From positions 12,027,121 to 12,091,120 of the forward strand of contig CM012954.1 of the NCBI GenBank assembly GCA_000181795.3: DNA of 64,000 nucleotides. The letters are read 5' to 3'. The notes below the pieces were generated by a model, which saw only the letters and a list, made by a program, of their open reading frames with translations, was not told where the DNA came from and did no database searches. The DNA is from Trichinella spiralis. Its lineage: Eukaryota > Nematoda > Enoplea > Trichinellida > Trichinellidae. Of the stretch, positions 49,700 to 59,892 are shown one piece after another. Every line of letters starts with the position of its first letter. Within the stretch, counting starts at the first letter, position 1. Made by a program: the position numbers and the translations under genes.

Positions 49700-51250
49700 A
49701 TGTTCTGTTGTCACAGCGTTCGAAAATCAGCGAGAATACGTTTGTTACTTCTTTGTGGAGATGCTCAAAGACGGTATGCTAGCAATAGTGTGAGAGTTCG
49801 TTTCGCGCCAAGTCCTACAGGGTTTTTGCATTTCGGTGGTCTGAGAACTGCTTTATTCAACTATTTTTTTGCTAAACAGCGTGATGGAGTGTTCGTTTTG
49901 AGAATTGAGGATACAGATCGTCGTAGAATAGTGAATGGTTCTGTACAGAATTTGTTATCTGTTTTGCATTGCTTGAAAATCGCACCGGACGAAGGGCCAG
50001 CCAACGGAGGACCATATGGGCCATATGTCCAGTCGGAACGTATCCCACTCTACCAAGCGGCCGCTGAGCAGCTTATTGCCGAAAGAAAAGCCTATCGTTG
50101 CTTTTGTTCAGAACAGAGAATTTCCATTTTGAGAAAGGAGATGGCTCGTTTGCATCATCGGAAAAATTACGATAATTTCTGTAGAAAGCTGTCCGTGGAA
50201 GAGGCAAATCAGCGGATGCGAAATGGAGAAAAATTCGTCGTGCGATTTTTCCAGAAGTCGCGCAGCTATTCGTTGAATGATCTCGTCTATGGCCAGTACA
50301 CCACTAATGTATCCGAGGAGGATGGTGATCCGGTGATCATCAAATCGGACCAATATCCGACTTATCATTTCGCCAACGTGGTCGACGATCATCTGATGCG
50401 CATAAGTCATGTACTGAGAGGAGAGGAGTGGCTCACCTCGTTAAGTAAGCATTTGCAAATTTATGAAGCGTTCAACTGGGAACCGCCACAGTTCGGTCAT
50501 CTACCGGTTATGCTAGACATGGACGGTTCGAAATTGTCAAAACGTGACTTGTCGGTTCACGTGGATCATTTCTTAGCGTCCGGTTATCATCCAGATGCGT
50601 TAATTAATTTTGTTTGCTTTGCGGGTGGTGGATTCGGTGATTTGAAAAATGCAGACATGTTGTACAGTACGAAACAATTGATTCGCATGTTCAACTTGAA
50701 TATGGTACAACGTCGTCGAACGAAATTAGATGTACAATGGTTGAAACGGTTTAATCGAGAAGCCATTCGTCGACAAAGTGAAGATGCGTTGTTGGAACAA
50801 CTTCTCAAGCTCATCGACCGTGAAATACCAGCTGAACACCGCATAGAATATGACGACAATTATTTCAGATCTGTCTTGAGACATTTTCGACCGCATATAG
50901 ATTCCTTGTCTGATCTGTTGCTTAGCGAAAACAGATATCTGTGGAGCTGGCCTAATCAAGTGCATTCAAAATTGACAATAGCCAACAATCAATGGTTACT
51001 GTTTCTCGACCAGGTTATAAATCAACTTGATGCTTTGCCAGAGGATCACTTCATGGAAAATGCAGTAGCGTTGCATCTGTTGAACTGTGCAAAACACAGT
51101 CAGCTACAATCGAAAAAAGCGATGCAGTTTTTGCGCCATACTCTAACAGGTGCTGACAAAGGCTTGCCAATAGCTGAAATACTGGTTCTTTTTGGGAAAA
51201 CTTATTCACTGCAACGGCTCCGGCGTATCAGAGAACAGTCAACAATTTAA
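49700..51250 (+). CDS. EARS2: Mitochondrial glutamyl-tRNA synthetase
   Basis: Single-exon gene, 516 residues. It is a class I aminoacyl-tRNA synthetase of the bacterial GluRS type: RFAPSPTGFLHFGGLRTALF carries the HIGH-equivalent (HFGG, 44-47), RIEDTDRRR follows, and DGSKLSKRD at 276-283 is the KMSKS-equivalent. The zinc-binding region is partly visible (YRCFCS). The C-terminal anticodon-binding domain is helical, as in EARS2. The basic first 30 residues (RKSARIRLLLL...) look like a mitochondrial presequence. The enzyme charges mitochondrial tRNA-Glu, and in many eukaryotes also tRNA-Gln for later amidation. Human EARS2 has 523 residues. Confidence 0.94.
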   Translation: MFCCHSVRKSARIRLLLLCGDAQRRYASNSVRVRFAPSPTGFLHFGGLRTALFNYFFAKQRDGVFVLRIEDTDRRRIVNGSVQNLLSVLHCLKIAPDEGPANGGPYGPYVQSERIPLYQAAAEQLIAERKAYRCFCSEQRISILRKEMARLHHRKNYDNFCRKLSVEEANQRMRNGEKFVVRFFQKSRSYSLNDLVYGQYTTNVSEEDGDPVIIKSDQYPTYHFANVVDDHLMRISHVLRGEEWLTSLSKHLQIYEAFNWEPPQFGHLPVMLDMDGSKLSKRDLSVHVDHFLASGYHPDALINFVCFAGGGFGDLKNADMLYSTKQLIRMFNLNMVQRRRTKLDVQWLKRFNREAIRRQSEDALLEQLLKLIDREIPAEHRIEYDDNYFRSVLRHFRPHIDSLSDLLLSENRYLWSWPNQVHSKLTIANNQWLLFLDQVINQLDALPEDHFMENAVALHLLNCAKHSQLQSKKAMQFLRHTLTGADKGLPIAEILVLFGKTYSLQRLRRIREQSTI

Positions 51251-51590
51251 ATAGAAATCAGTTTCATTTATTCATTTTGTTCGACACAAAATTCATAACT
51301 GTACAGTATTATTCAAAAATTAGAAAACGTCAAAAGAGAGAGGAAAAAACGTGAAATCAGTTGGCAGAAAAGCTATTACTTTTCTTGTTAAGAAATGAGG
51401 TATTACATTGTGAAACACATCTGATTTTTGGAATTGTTAAACAGAAGACACGGGAACGAGTAAAGGAAATCCTAAGGCTAGCAAGCGAACGATCAACAAT
51501 CAATAAAGAGCAATGATAACATACATGGAAGAATAGCTTAAAAGTTATTCATCTTCCATGTCGTCCCATCATCGACTGACAAAAATATAT
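51251..51590. other. Convergent 3' spacer
   Basis: 340 bases between the stops of EARS2 and the tetraspanin gene, presumably UTRs. Nothing else seen. Confidence 0.5.
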
Positions 51591-53306
51591 TCAATGAGAA
51601 TAACGCCATCGGGCACGCTGTGCAAAAACATCGCTACGCAAATTCTGCGCAAAACAAATACCAAGAATCTATAAAAATGAATCATTTTTTAAAACTGATC
51701 GTCGTTACAGTATTCTAAAATGCAATCGCTTAAAAATAACAGCTAGTCATGCATCTATAGCAAAATAAGCAACGTTGACAGGGCAGGATAAGTGAAGCGT
51801 GCGTCCGGCTTGCAAAAGCAACACACGACATCCCTTACTTCAACTGCAACAACTGTCGACGCGATGCCTCCCATAAGTGCAAAATTTCTCTCTATCCAGT
51901 CTAGCCCACGATTTAAACAACCTTCACAGTAGATTTTCTTGCAAACCATCGGTGACTAGAAAACCAAAATTATAATATTGAATATAACTTTTACCTCCAA
52001 AGTAGCAACGCCGACAGCTACAGAACCAACCACGGCCAAATTACGGCTAAACCATTCTTGCACTTGTATCAAGCAACCAGATTGAAAAATACTCTCTGAG
52101 AACTATAAAGCGAAAATAAAAATGGCAAAATCAACCAAAGCAGCAACACATTCCGAACAATACATTTGTTAGTATTGAAGTAGTAAATAAAGAAGCGAAG
52201 AAAAGCAAGACAGAGCAAAAGGCAACACAATAATGTTTACGTAAGTTAACATAATAAATGTGAAGAATCACAAAACAACTTACAAATTGATTACTGCATA
52301 TAAAAACAACAATATGAAAAGTATCTGATGAAAAAAAAACATTCATTTATCCTATTTACAACTTTAGTAATAGCAAATTAAAAACAATTAATGAATAAAA
52401 TAAACAGCCTGAACTTACAGGTGACATTTTTCGAGCACCGTGTCCACAATAATAATTCACCAGGCCATTCAAGCTAGCAGTTTTGCAACAAGAGAAGGGA
52501 ACTCCTCCAGCTTCGGGACTTCCGAGAGCTTCGGACGAACTGTTAAAGTAAATATTCAAATCCCAATCATTCGGACCATGAATACCGCAGCATCGAAGCT
52601 GAAAAATCGAAAAAATATTTAATAATAAACGAATGTCATTCTAATTTACCCAGTCCATTTGAATCCAATCAATCACGCTCTGCAAATCAGGATCATCACG
52701 GTAATAAATTATCATATCATCCAGCTGCGTCTCCAATTGCTCTTTGACCTAAAGAGATAAATTCATGTATAAAATGATCAGAAACCAATCATTGAGATTT
52801 ATATCGATGAAATATCATTACCCAATCTTTAAAAACAAATCCAAGAATGCCAATTGCAAGTTCGATAAGAAGCAAATTTCCAACTAACACAGCATACTAA
52901 AGAATGAGAAAATTCATTAGAAACTGAAATGCAAAATAACTGTTCTACAGTACTTACACATGCAAGTAGGCAAGTGTTCTCTCGTAAGGCGCCAATGCAA
53001 CCCGTAAAACCAATTACAAAAGTGACACCGCCAACAATTATTAGTAACCAAGCCGGGTCTAAGTAAAACTTCGACAAACGAGTACCCAACTGACTGAAGG
53101 GATTTTTTTCTATTTGAGCCCATAAACCAACGAGAAGAATTGTCAATCCAATTAGCTGATTTCATACATAAATGTTATTATATCAATAAAGCACAACAAC
53201 AGTTTTCATGTACCCAGAAAACAACATTGAAACTGAAAACCATGTACTTCACAAAGCAGCTGATTTCGCTGGGATCCCGTCGACGAAAACCAGGAAGCTG
53301 ATGCAT
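51591..53306 (-). CDS. TspanC8-type tetraspanin with alternative exons
   Basis: Exons 53214-53306, 52958-53155, 52822-52896, 52650-52748, 52419-52598, then either 51995-52102 or 51839-51955, then 51591-51668, giving 276 or 279 residues. It is close to TSPAN5/14/17: PAWLLIIVGGVTFVIGFTGC, IGALRENTCLLAC, FVFKDWVKEQLE, YRDDPDLQ, CCGIHGPNDWDLNIYFN and the tail ILGICFAQNLRSDV. Four membrane helices are visible, with the large loop between the third and fourth. TspanC8 proteins escort the protease ADAM10 to the cell surface and so tune Notch signalling. The human-type cysteine in NIYFNC and the one before GVPFSCC are absent here (NIYFNS, AGGVPFSCC). The two alternative exons both code the end of the large loop plus the fourth helix, and both start and end in phase 0. 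Confidence 0.9.
51839..51955 (-). other. Alternative tetraspanin exon 6b
   Basis: 39 codons, phase 0 at both ends, TTTTCTAG acceptor and GTAAGG donor. It codes MVCKKIYCEGCLNRGLDWIE and a second version of the fourth helix (FALMGGIASTVVAVE). It aligns with exon 6a and brings the loop to eight cysteines. Confidence 0.75.
51995..52102 (-). other. Alternative tetraspanin exon 6a
   Basis: 36 codons, phase 0 at both ends, TTTATAG acceptor and GTAAAA donor. It codes FSESIFQSGCLIQVQEWFSR and the fourth membrane helix. With it the large loop has six cysteines. Confidence 0.75.
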
Positions 53307-54801
53307 TCTCTTCTTTACCACTGAATTACAGAATCAATTAAAGACAGTGTTCTAATAGTCTGTAACAAAGTAAAAGTCGTTTTTACATCAGTGCTTTCCT
53401 AAAAGATATCATAAATGAAACTAAGAAAATTTTCAAAGCACTTTAATTTAAATGTACTTTAGTTAAGTTCTCTTAAATGTTAAAATAATCGCATAAAACT
53501 TAAACATTGCTTGATTTAGTTTAGAAACATACGTGAATCATAAATGCACGTTGAAATACTAAACAAATTTGAAATTTAAATGCAACATTACTTAAAGTAA
53601 GAGATAGACACTAACTTACCAAAGTAAAAAAAATAAATAAAATCTAAAATACAATAAGTAACAACATTGAGCTAAAAAAGCACAACAATAACACTGAATA
53701 ATCTTGCAACAGCTTGTAGTTTACTGTAGCTATTTATAATAAGGTTGTATTTGCTTTTATCTTTGAATTGAAATTATAACAAATCTATTTCATGTCATAA
53801 ATTTTATTTTTATGAGCATTTAATTTTATTTAATTGTTTTTTCATTGTTTTAAATGCTTTTATTTACTATTTATAATGAAGTTTAATTAAATTATCATTG
53901 CAAACAGTGCATGTTATTTAATTTGAGATGCTACCAATTTTCCTTAAAGTATGTTTTTCTTATTATACTAATTCAATACAGATATAGTACAATTATGATA
54001 TAGTCATTATTGTTAAGAATATCGTAAAAATGTGACCATGTTAAGAGCGTATTTTTTAAGTTGTTCAAAAAATGAAGGTTAACGTTTTTACGCTTTTTGA
54101 CTTATATTTCATGCTTGAAAAGCTAAACAAGTAATATTTTAAATTAGCGTCATGTAAAATAAATATTGGTGCATTAGAATTACCATGAATATATAAAATT
54201 GCTTATTTTGTTTTATTTTTGATGAATTAAATGACAGTTCTAAAAATACAATTATTAAAATGTTTCCTATTGCTTAAAATATTGAATTATAAGAAAAATG
54301 AAATTATTGAAATATTATCTATCGTTTAAAGACTTGAATTATTTTATGCACAATTGTATACTGTATTTTTGTATCGATTGTTTTTCAGTATTCGTCCTGT
54401 TTTGAATTATTTTTTCCCTGAGATCCGTTAGCAAAATTTTTATTTTAAAATTAAGAGCTTTTCTCAACCGTTGCTGTACTTATGATCATTTTGAATAAGC
54501 GTTGCTTAGATACTTTTTTTATTTTATAGTCACCTGAAATGTGTTATCTTTCGACATTAATTTTTCTGTGCTTTCAGTGGTTGAAAATTCAACTGAAAAG
54601 TCCCATAATCGAATGGATTAGTTTTTCGTTAATTAGTTGTTTTTATAGGCTTTTATATCGTTTTACAGAAGCAGCGGTTTCTGTTGCGTGGGCAATGTTG
54701 TAGGCGTTTTGACGTCACATTCGCTTCTGTCCTTGTGTACATCAACACGCATGGCCGGTGCTTCAGCGCAGCGTAAATCATTTTCTTTTGAAGACTGATC
54801 T
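53307..54801. other. Divergent AT-rich spacer
   Basis: Separates the tetraspanin and RUNDC1 starts and must hold both promoters. The AT-rich part (53330-54650) shows no exon. Confidence 0.5.
54751..54798 (+). other. Upstream ORF in the RUNDC1 leader
   Basis: ATG at 54751 starts a 15-residue ORF (MAGASAQRKSFSFED) ending in TGA at 54796-54798. It ends three bases before the RUNDC1 ATG and is in the same frame, so either the uORF limits translation or TGA read-through would extend RUNDC1 by 17 residues. Confidence 0.5.
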
Positions 54802-57800
54802 ATGTCGAATGTTGGTGACGACTTAGACTGTTCTGAACATATTTCCATCGTTCAAGAAGAACCGATTCCTTCAGAACGCTTGGTTCCTCTCGGTGCCTCT
54901 TCTTCCGAAGTCTCATCTCCATGCACTGTATTATCTGACATTGCGTAAGCTATTTTTAATATTTCTGAGTAATAATTATTTGTTTTTTTTTGTTTTGTTG
55001 TTGTACTTTCACGAATTCTGAGTTTGCTTTTAAGTATATAATGATAAGTGGAATTGTCATTTCATTGTCAACGTTACTATTATACCGTGCTGCATTTATT
55101 TCATACTGTTATCTTTATTTATTCAACTATTGCTTTAGTTTAGTCCTTTCTGTTTATAAAGTGAACTGTATTTTTTTGTTATTTTTTCTTATGCATTTCA
55201 AGTTTGTAAATGTTAAATATTTTCTTCACATTATTAATGCTGCGCTATGGTTGACAAATGTAATTCAGACTGTTATTCCTCATTTTAATTGTTACTGCAC
55301 CGATATTATGAATATTACATTGTTTGCTTTCATTTTGAGTGTTGTTTAAATGATGAAATTCGTTTGTGTAATTAAAGTTAATGATGAATAATCGTTTAAT
55401 TTACTTTTTTACACGTGTTAAACAGTTTACTCAATATATTTATTTATAAGCATAAATTTTACATTGTATCGACCTTTTATTTGGTATGCGAGTTTAATAT
55501 GGATGAAAATTATTATTCACGCCATTTATTTATATTTATATATGCATATTTCAGTGATGATCACTACGTGTCCGAACGATTTCGTCAACTTGAAGATGAA
55601 CAAGAACAGCTTACATCCTCTCTTCTTGCATTGTCTTGTCATTTTGCTCAAGTTCAGTTCCGATTGCAGCAAATTTGCAAAGCTCCCACTGAAGAGAAAG
55701 ATGTATACAATTGAAGAATAATATTGAAATAAATTTAAACAGATTATTTGTAACATTTCTATTCAGAGATTGTTGCGAGAACTTGAGGAATTTTCATTCC
55801 GAGAATGTCCGGACATTCTGGAAGCAAAGCGATTGCTTGATCCGAAGCGTGTGTCTGACGTAAGCTGGTCTTTACGGTTCATTGTGCAGTTTGTAATGAT
55901 TTTTGCGTTTATGCAGAATTTGCATTCAACTCATTCAGATAAGCTGAATATTGACCGGCAGCAGTTGAAAGAAGTGCAATTGATCGAACAATTGAAGCAG
56001 CAGCTGAATGATTTGGAAGCATTTGCATACGAAGTTTGTTTTTATTAACTGATTAGCCAATTTTTATAATTTTAATAAGATGTAGTTTTTTAGAGAGGAG
56101 AAGGCGATTTACCATCTAGCAAAATAATTGAAAAACAGCGAGCTGTTATTGATCATTTGCAGCAATTGATGCCGCTCAATTTGAATCAATTTGAAAGATT
56201 GTCATCTGAAGAATTACAGTCAGAAGTCAATCAAGCTTTGAAAAAAGTATGATTATAAGTTTCTATTTTTAATAAATGAGATTGTTCATACATTTTTTTT
56301 CAATTTACAGCTGGTAAATCCTATAAAAGTAAAAGAGCAATTGGTGCAGCAGTTGCAAACGCAGATTGTCGATTTGGAACGGTTTGTGGAATTTTTGCAA
56401 GGCAGCTCTGCTGCACAGCCGAACGATACGATTAGAAATGCTTTGGCGAAAAAAAAGCCCAACCCTGTTGGCAAAGATTCTGGAATATTTGCCACACTGT
56501 TGTCCCAAATATCTACTGTTCTGCAAGTCTACATTTTAAGTCAGTTGGGATGTCAGAGTCGTCGATTTAGGCGAAATGCGTTGAAAAATTCTTTCAAAGG
56601 CAGTCATTGGGGGTATAAATTTATTTTAAAATTTTATTTTATGCTTGTATGAAAAATAATCGTATGAATTTATTGAGTAAATTTTTTCAGTGACCTCCGG
56701 GCTGCTTTGGAAATTAGCATTAATGAGATGGTGGAAATATGTGAACAGTATGATTTATCTTCAGATGCTGGTGCTAATCGCAGAAGTTTGACAATGTCTC
56801 AGAGTGAAGTAACTGTAAGAATTGAATTGACAAATACCAAAAATATTTAACCACTGAAAATTGTTAAAGATGGAAGAGATTTGTCCGAGGGAAATTTTGA
56901 GAGCTGTTCGACGAAATCTTTGTCCAGCTTTAAGAGACTTGTTGCAGCACGGTTTAGTTGATGTAATATTGAATGAAATTATGATTATGTTTGTAATTGT
57001 CTTTTGGTTGTTATTGATTTATTCAAAAAAAATTCTTTTTAGTTTCCGGCTCATCAGGGTTCAGTGTTTGGATGCTTCTCAAAATATAATGAATACGAAA
57101 CGAATGTATTGCATGTCTGGAATGTGGTGGAAAAATTCTATGAACTGAAGGTAGTAGATCAATTAGTATATTGCAAAACCATCATTTTTTTATGTTTTTC
57201 TAGCATGGCAAAGAGCTAGCCGATGCGCCTGTTAGAAAACTGTCTACTGCTTTTCAATTGGAAAATATTGGCGGGAAATCGATTACTTCTAGACAGGTTA
57301 AATTGTTGTTTTTACCTTACACTGTTTGAATTTAAAATTATTTCAGCGTCTTCTTACGACGATTGATAATATATTGTCAACGCACGTAAAATTAAAAAGA
57401 AGCAGTGATGCCATGTTCAAAGCCTTCATCTCAGCTGCCCTCAAGTAGGTTGAACTTACTGTAGCTTTCAAAAAATTATAGATTCTGCAATGATAAAATT
57501 TCATTTAAAGTGAAATTTTGAATATGATTATTTGAAAATTTAGTTATGGAAAGTTATCACCATGGTTGCGCATGATTTTTCACTGTAAAGAGATTCTTGA
57601 CGATTGCTACACATCGTGGAGTTATTGTACTGTCGTTGGTAAGTTACTGTACTTACTTAACAAGTTATAACTATATTATTGCATTTGTTTTCAATAAAAT
57701 TTTAGGCATTGATGAAATATGCCAGTCACTTGATCGGCTCAGTACTTTCCAATTTTGCGTTCCGGTTGATTTTGCTATCCGTCCTTTTGACCTTCTTAAT

Positions 57801-57812
57801 GACGCTTTTTAG
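54802..57812 (+). CDS. RUNDC1: RUN domain-containing protein 1
   Basis: Thirteen exons, 557 residues (human 613): 54802-54944, 55555-55702, 55767-55859, 55917-56033, 56094-56246, 56311-56612, 56691-56814, 56870-56962, 57043-57150, 57204-57296, 57347-57444, 57544-57638, 57706-57812. The first half is coiled coil with family landmarks CHFAQVQFRLQQICKAP, RLLRELEEFSFRECPDI, QLKQQLNDLEAFAYE and VKEQLVQQLQTQIVDLE. The RUN domain fills the last third and ends FCVPVDFAIRPFDLLNDAF, as in the human protein. RUN domains often bind small GTPases; the role of RUNDC1 is poorly known (in human cells it affects p53 and autophagy). Intron 3 (55860-55916) is 57 nt, has no stop and keeps the frame, so it may be retained. 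Exon 7 may end at 56808 or 56814, both in phase. Confidence 0.92.
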
Positions 57813-59892
57813 TCTTAAAAAGCATGATGCTTCAAAAGTTAATGTTTATTGCAAAATATTATTTGTTCTGTGAATTTTGAAATTTTAAAATGATATTTCA
57901 TTTCATTACCAAAGAGAAAAATGCTATTAACTGTTTTTGTCGTTTTTTCTGTTTGTCGAAATTTATGAAGAAATTTGAGGTACAAAATCCATGTTTCACA
58001 TTCGTTAAGATGTTAGGATCGTTGGAACGAAGTATGGATGGGAGATGCGATCTGTTGTTATGTAGTGTGCGGAAATCTGAATTATAAGGTGAGTGTGAAC
58101 TGTGTTTATTTTGCTCTGAGCATTTAAACAATTTCAGTGATGTTTTTATACATAACAGATACAAAATTCAGATACGTTATTGATCTTATTTGATGTATTT
58201 TCCTGATATAAATATTATCTGAGAATGTACTTAATTGTCACTTATTTAGTTAAATTGCGTTTTTTATTCTGTTTGCTGTTTTCTTTTTATTTTAGACGAT
58301 TGCAGCAGATTGATGGAATGACAGTGCAGAATATAGATCTATTTGCTGAAAAAATAAATCATTACGAAAGTGCTTTAACGCTAGTTTCTTTGTTTTTATG
58401 TATATTTAATAATGCAATACGAATTGGTATGTAAATATTCTACTTGCTATTTCGATGTTTTCCGTTTACTGTTAAAAATGCTCCGAATTTACTATTAAAA
58501 ATTTAAAAACAAATTACATCACGATGATATGGGTAAATCAACAATGATTTATTTGTTTGCTATACTGTAGGTAAAATGTATTAAATTTAGCTACAGTATG
58601 CGGAAAAATGTAACAGAGCAGTTGTAGTTTTCTTAATGATTGATGCATTATAGGCAGTACTTAAATTAGTAAGCGTTATTTATGCTAAAATGTTTTTTCT
58701 TTACTCGTGAAATTTAATTCAAAAAGCAAATATGGAATTATAAATACCTGAGTTTTTCATATTTATACTGTAGTATAAGCGGCTCTAGCAGCTGGTTGAG
58801 TGATGATTTTGTTATCTACTTTTTTTGATTTGATGTGTCAGCATCTATTGTTTGTTTTCTGCTTCTTGTTTTCATGTTAAAATATCAGCTTACTGCGCAT
58901 TCGGTGTATGATGCTCAGTTCTAGATAAGTCTAGTTTTACGCACTGTATTTTCATTGAACTGTTTAATCATTTGTTTTTCAACTGTTGGCAAATTACAAT
59001 ATCTCGTTGAACTTGCTAACGACAACGGTTTCACTGGTAGAACTGACTTAGCAGTGATGTTGGTTTATAGAATTCAAGAAAAGCTAATAAATCATGATGG
59101 TATATTTGTTAGATGAACATGTTGATTCATTTCTACATAGTATAAAGTTGTCGATTATTTGGAAACGTGTTCTTTTGACCACTTTTGTAAGTTTGATACT
59201 GTCACGATTAGAAAGCAAATGAAGAAGCTCGCTTGTCATCGAAGATGCTCGCTTATTGACGATTTAATAGTTCAACCAGCTGCTATTATTTAACCGAAAA
59301 CTCGGCCAGTAAATATTGACTATATAGAATGGTCCGTAAATGGATCGTGCAGCAGTTGAAAAGCTCAGCGCATCGGTCGTGACAAGCGTTAAACTGGACA
59401 GACCGGCTTCTGTCATACTGTAGTTTGCGCTCAGGTAGCTTTTTTGTCGGACATTGCTGCACAGTTAGTTCTATACCGTAACGGTATTTTCCTTCCATTA
59501 CTCCATTGATTTTTGAACTTTTTTGCCTGTACGGCTAATGTGTGAACGGTTGACAATGCAATTAAGCTTTTTTCCTTATGAAAATGGTCTCTCCGTTTTC
59601 TGTTTTTAAAATCAGTTTTTTTTTGTCTTTATGCGCATTTTTGCTCATTGCCGACAGTTATTTTTAGGTCGTGTCTGGATCTTTTGATGAAATAGAGAGA
59701 GAAAGAATGAAAAAAAGCTATGAATTAAATCACAACCGGTTTATTAGGAAGCTATGTTCTGCTTTTGCGCGGTGTTATTTTATTTATTATTATTATCATT
59801 ATCATTATTTCAGTCGCGACATTTACAAAATTTGTTCGCTGTATAAGCAGTAGTAAATTTTTTAAGAGTCTGGCAAGAGTGTAGGAGTGGCA
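57813..59892. other. Spacer with possible orphan exons
   Basis: Two kilobases between RUNDC1 and the NHERF ATG. It holds a PDZ-like exon (58296-58426) and an ORF after an acceptor at 59669-59853. A GC-richer patch at 59280-59500 may be the NHERF promoter. An acceptor-like GAGTGTAG just before the NHERF start suggests a 5' UTR intron. Confidence 0.45.
58296..58426 (+). other. Orphan PDZ-like exon
   Basis: A strong acceptor (TTTTTATTTTAG) and donor (GTATGT) flank an open frame whose start, RLQQIDGMTVQNIDLFAEKI, followed by ALTLVSL, fits the second half of a PDZ domain (strand, VDG-type turn, helix 2, last strand). No exon for the first half (the GLGF loop) was found nearby, so it may belong to a longer NHERF isoform, another gene or a relic. 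Confidence 0.35.

Noticed and set aside
54990-55349. 119-residue ORF in RUNDC1 intron 1
   Set aside because: T-rich sequence gives a hydrophobic but motif-free translation; the flanking exons splice over it in phase.
57890-58087. ORFs on both strands after RUNDC1
   Set aside because: Both strands are open and neither links in phase to the PDZ-like exon downstream; coding status cannot be supported.
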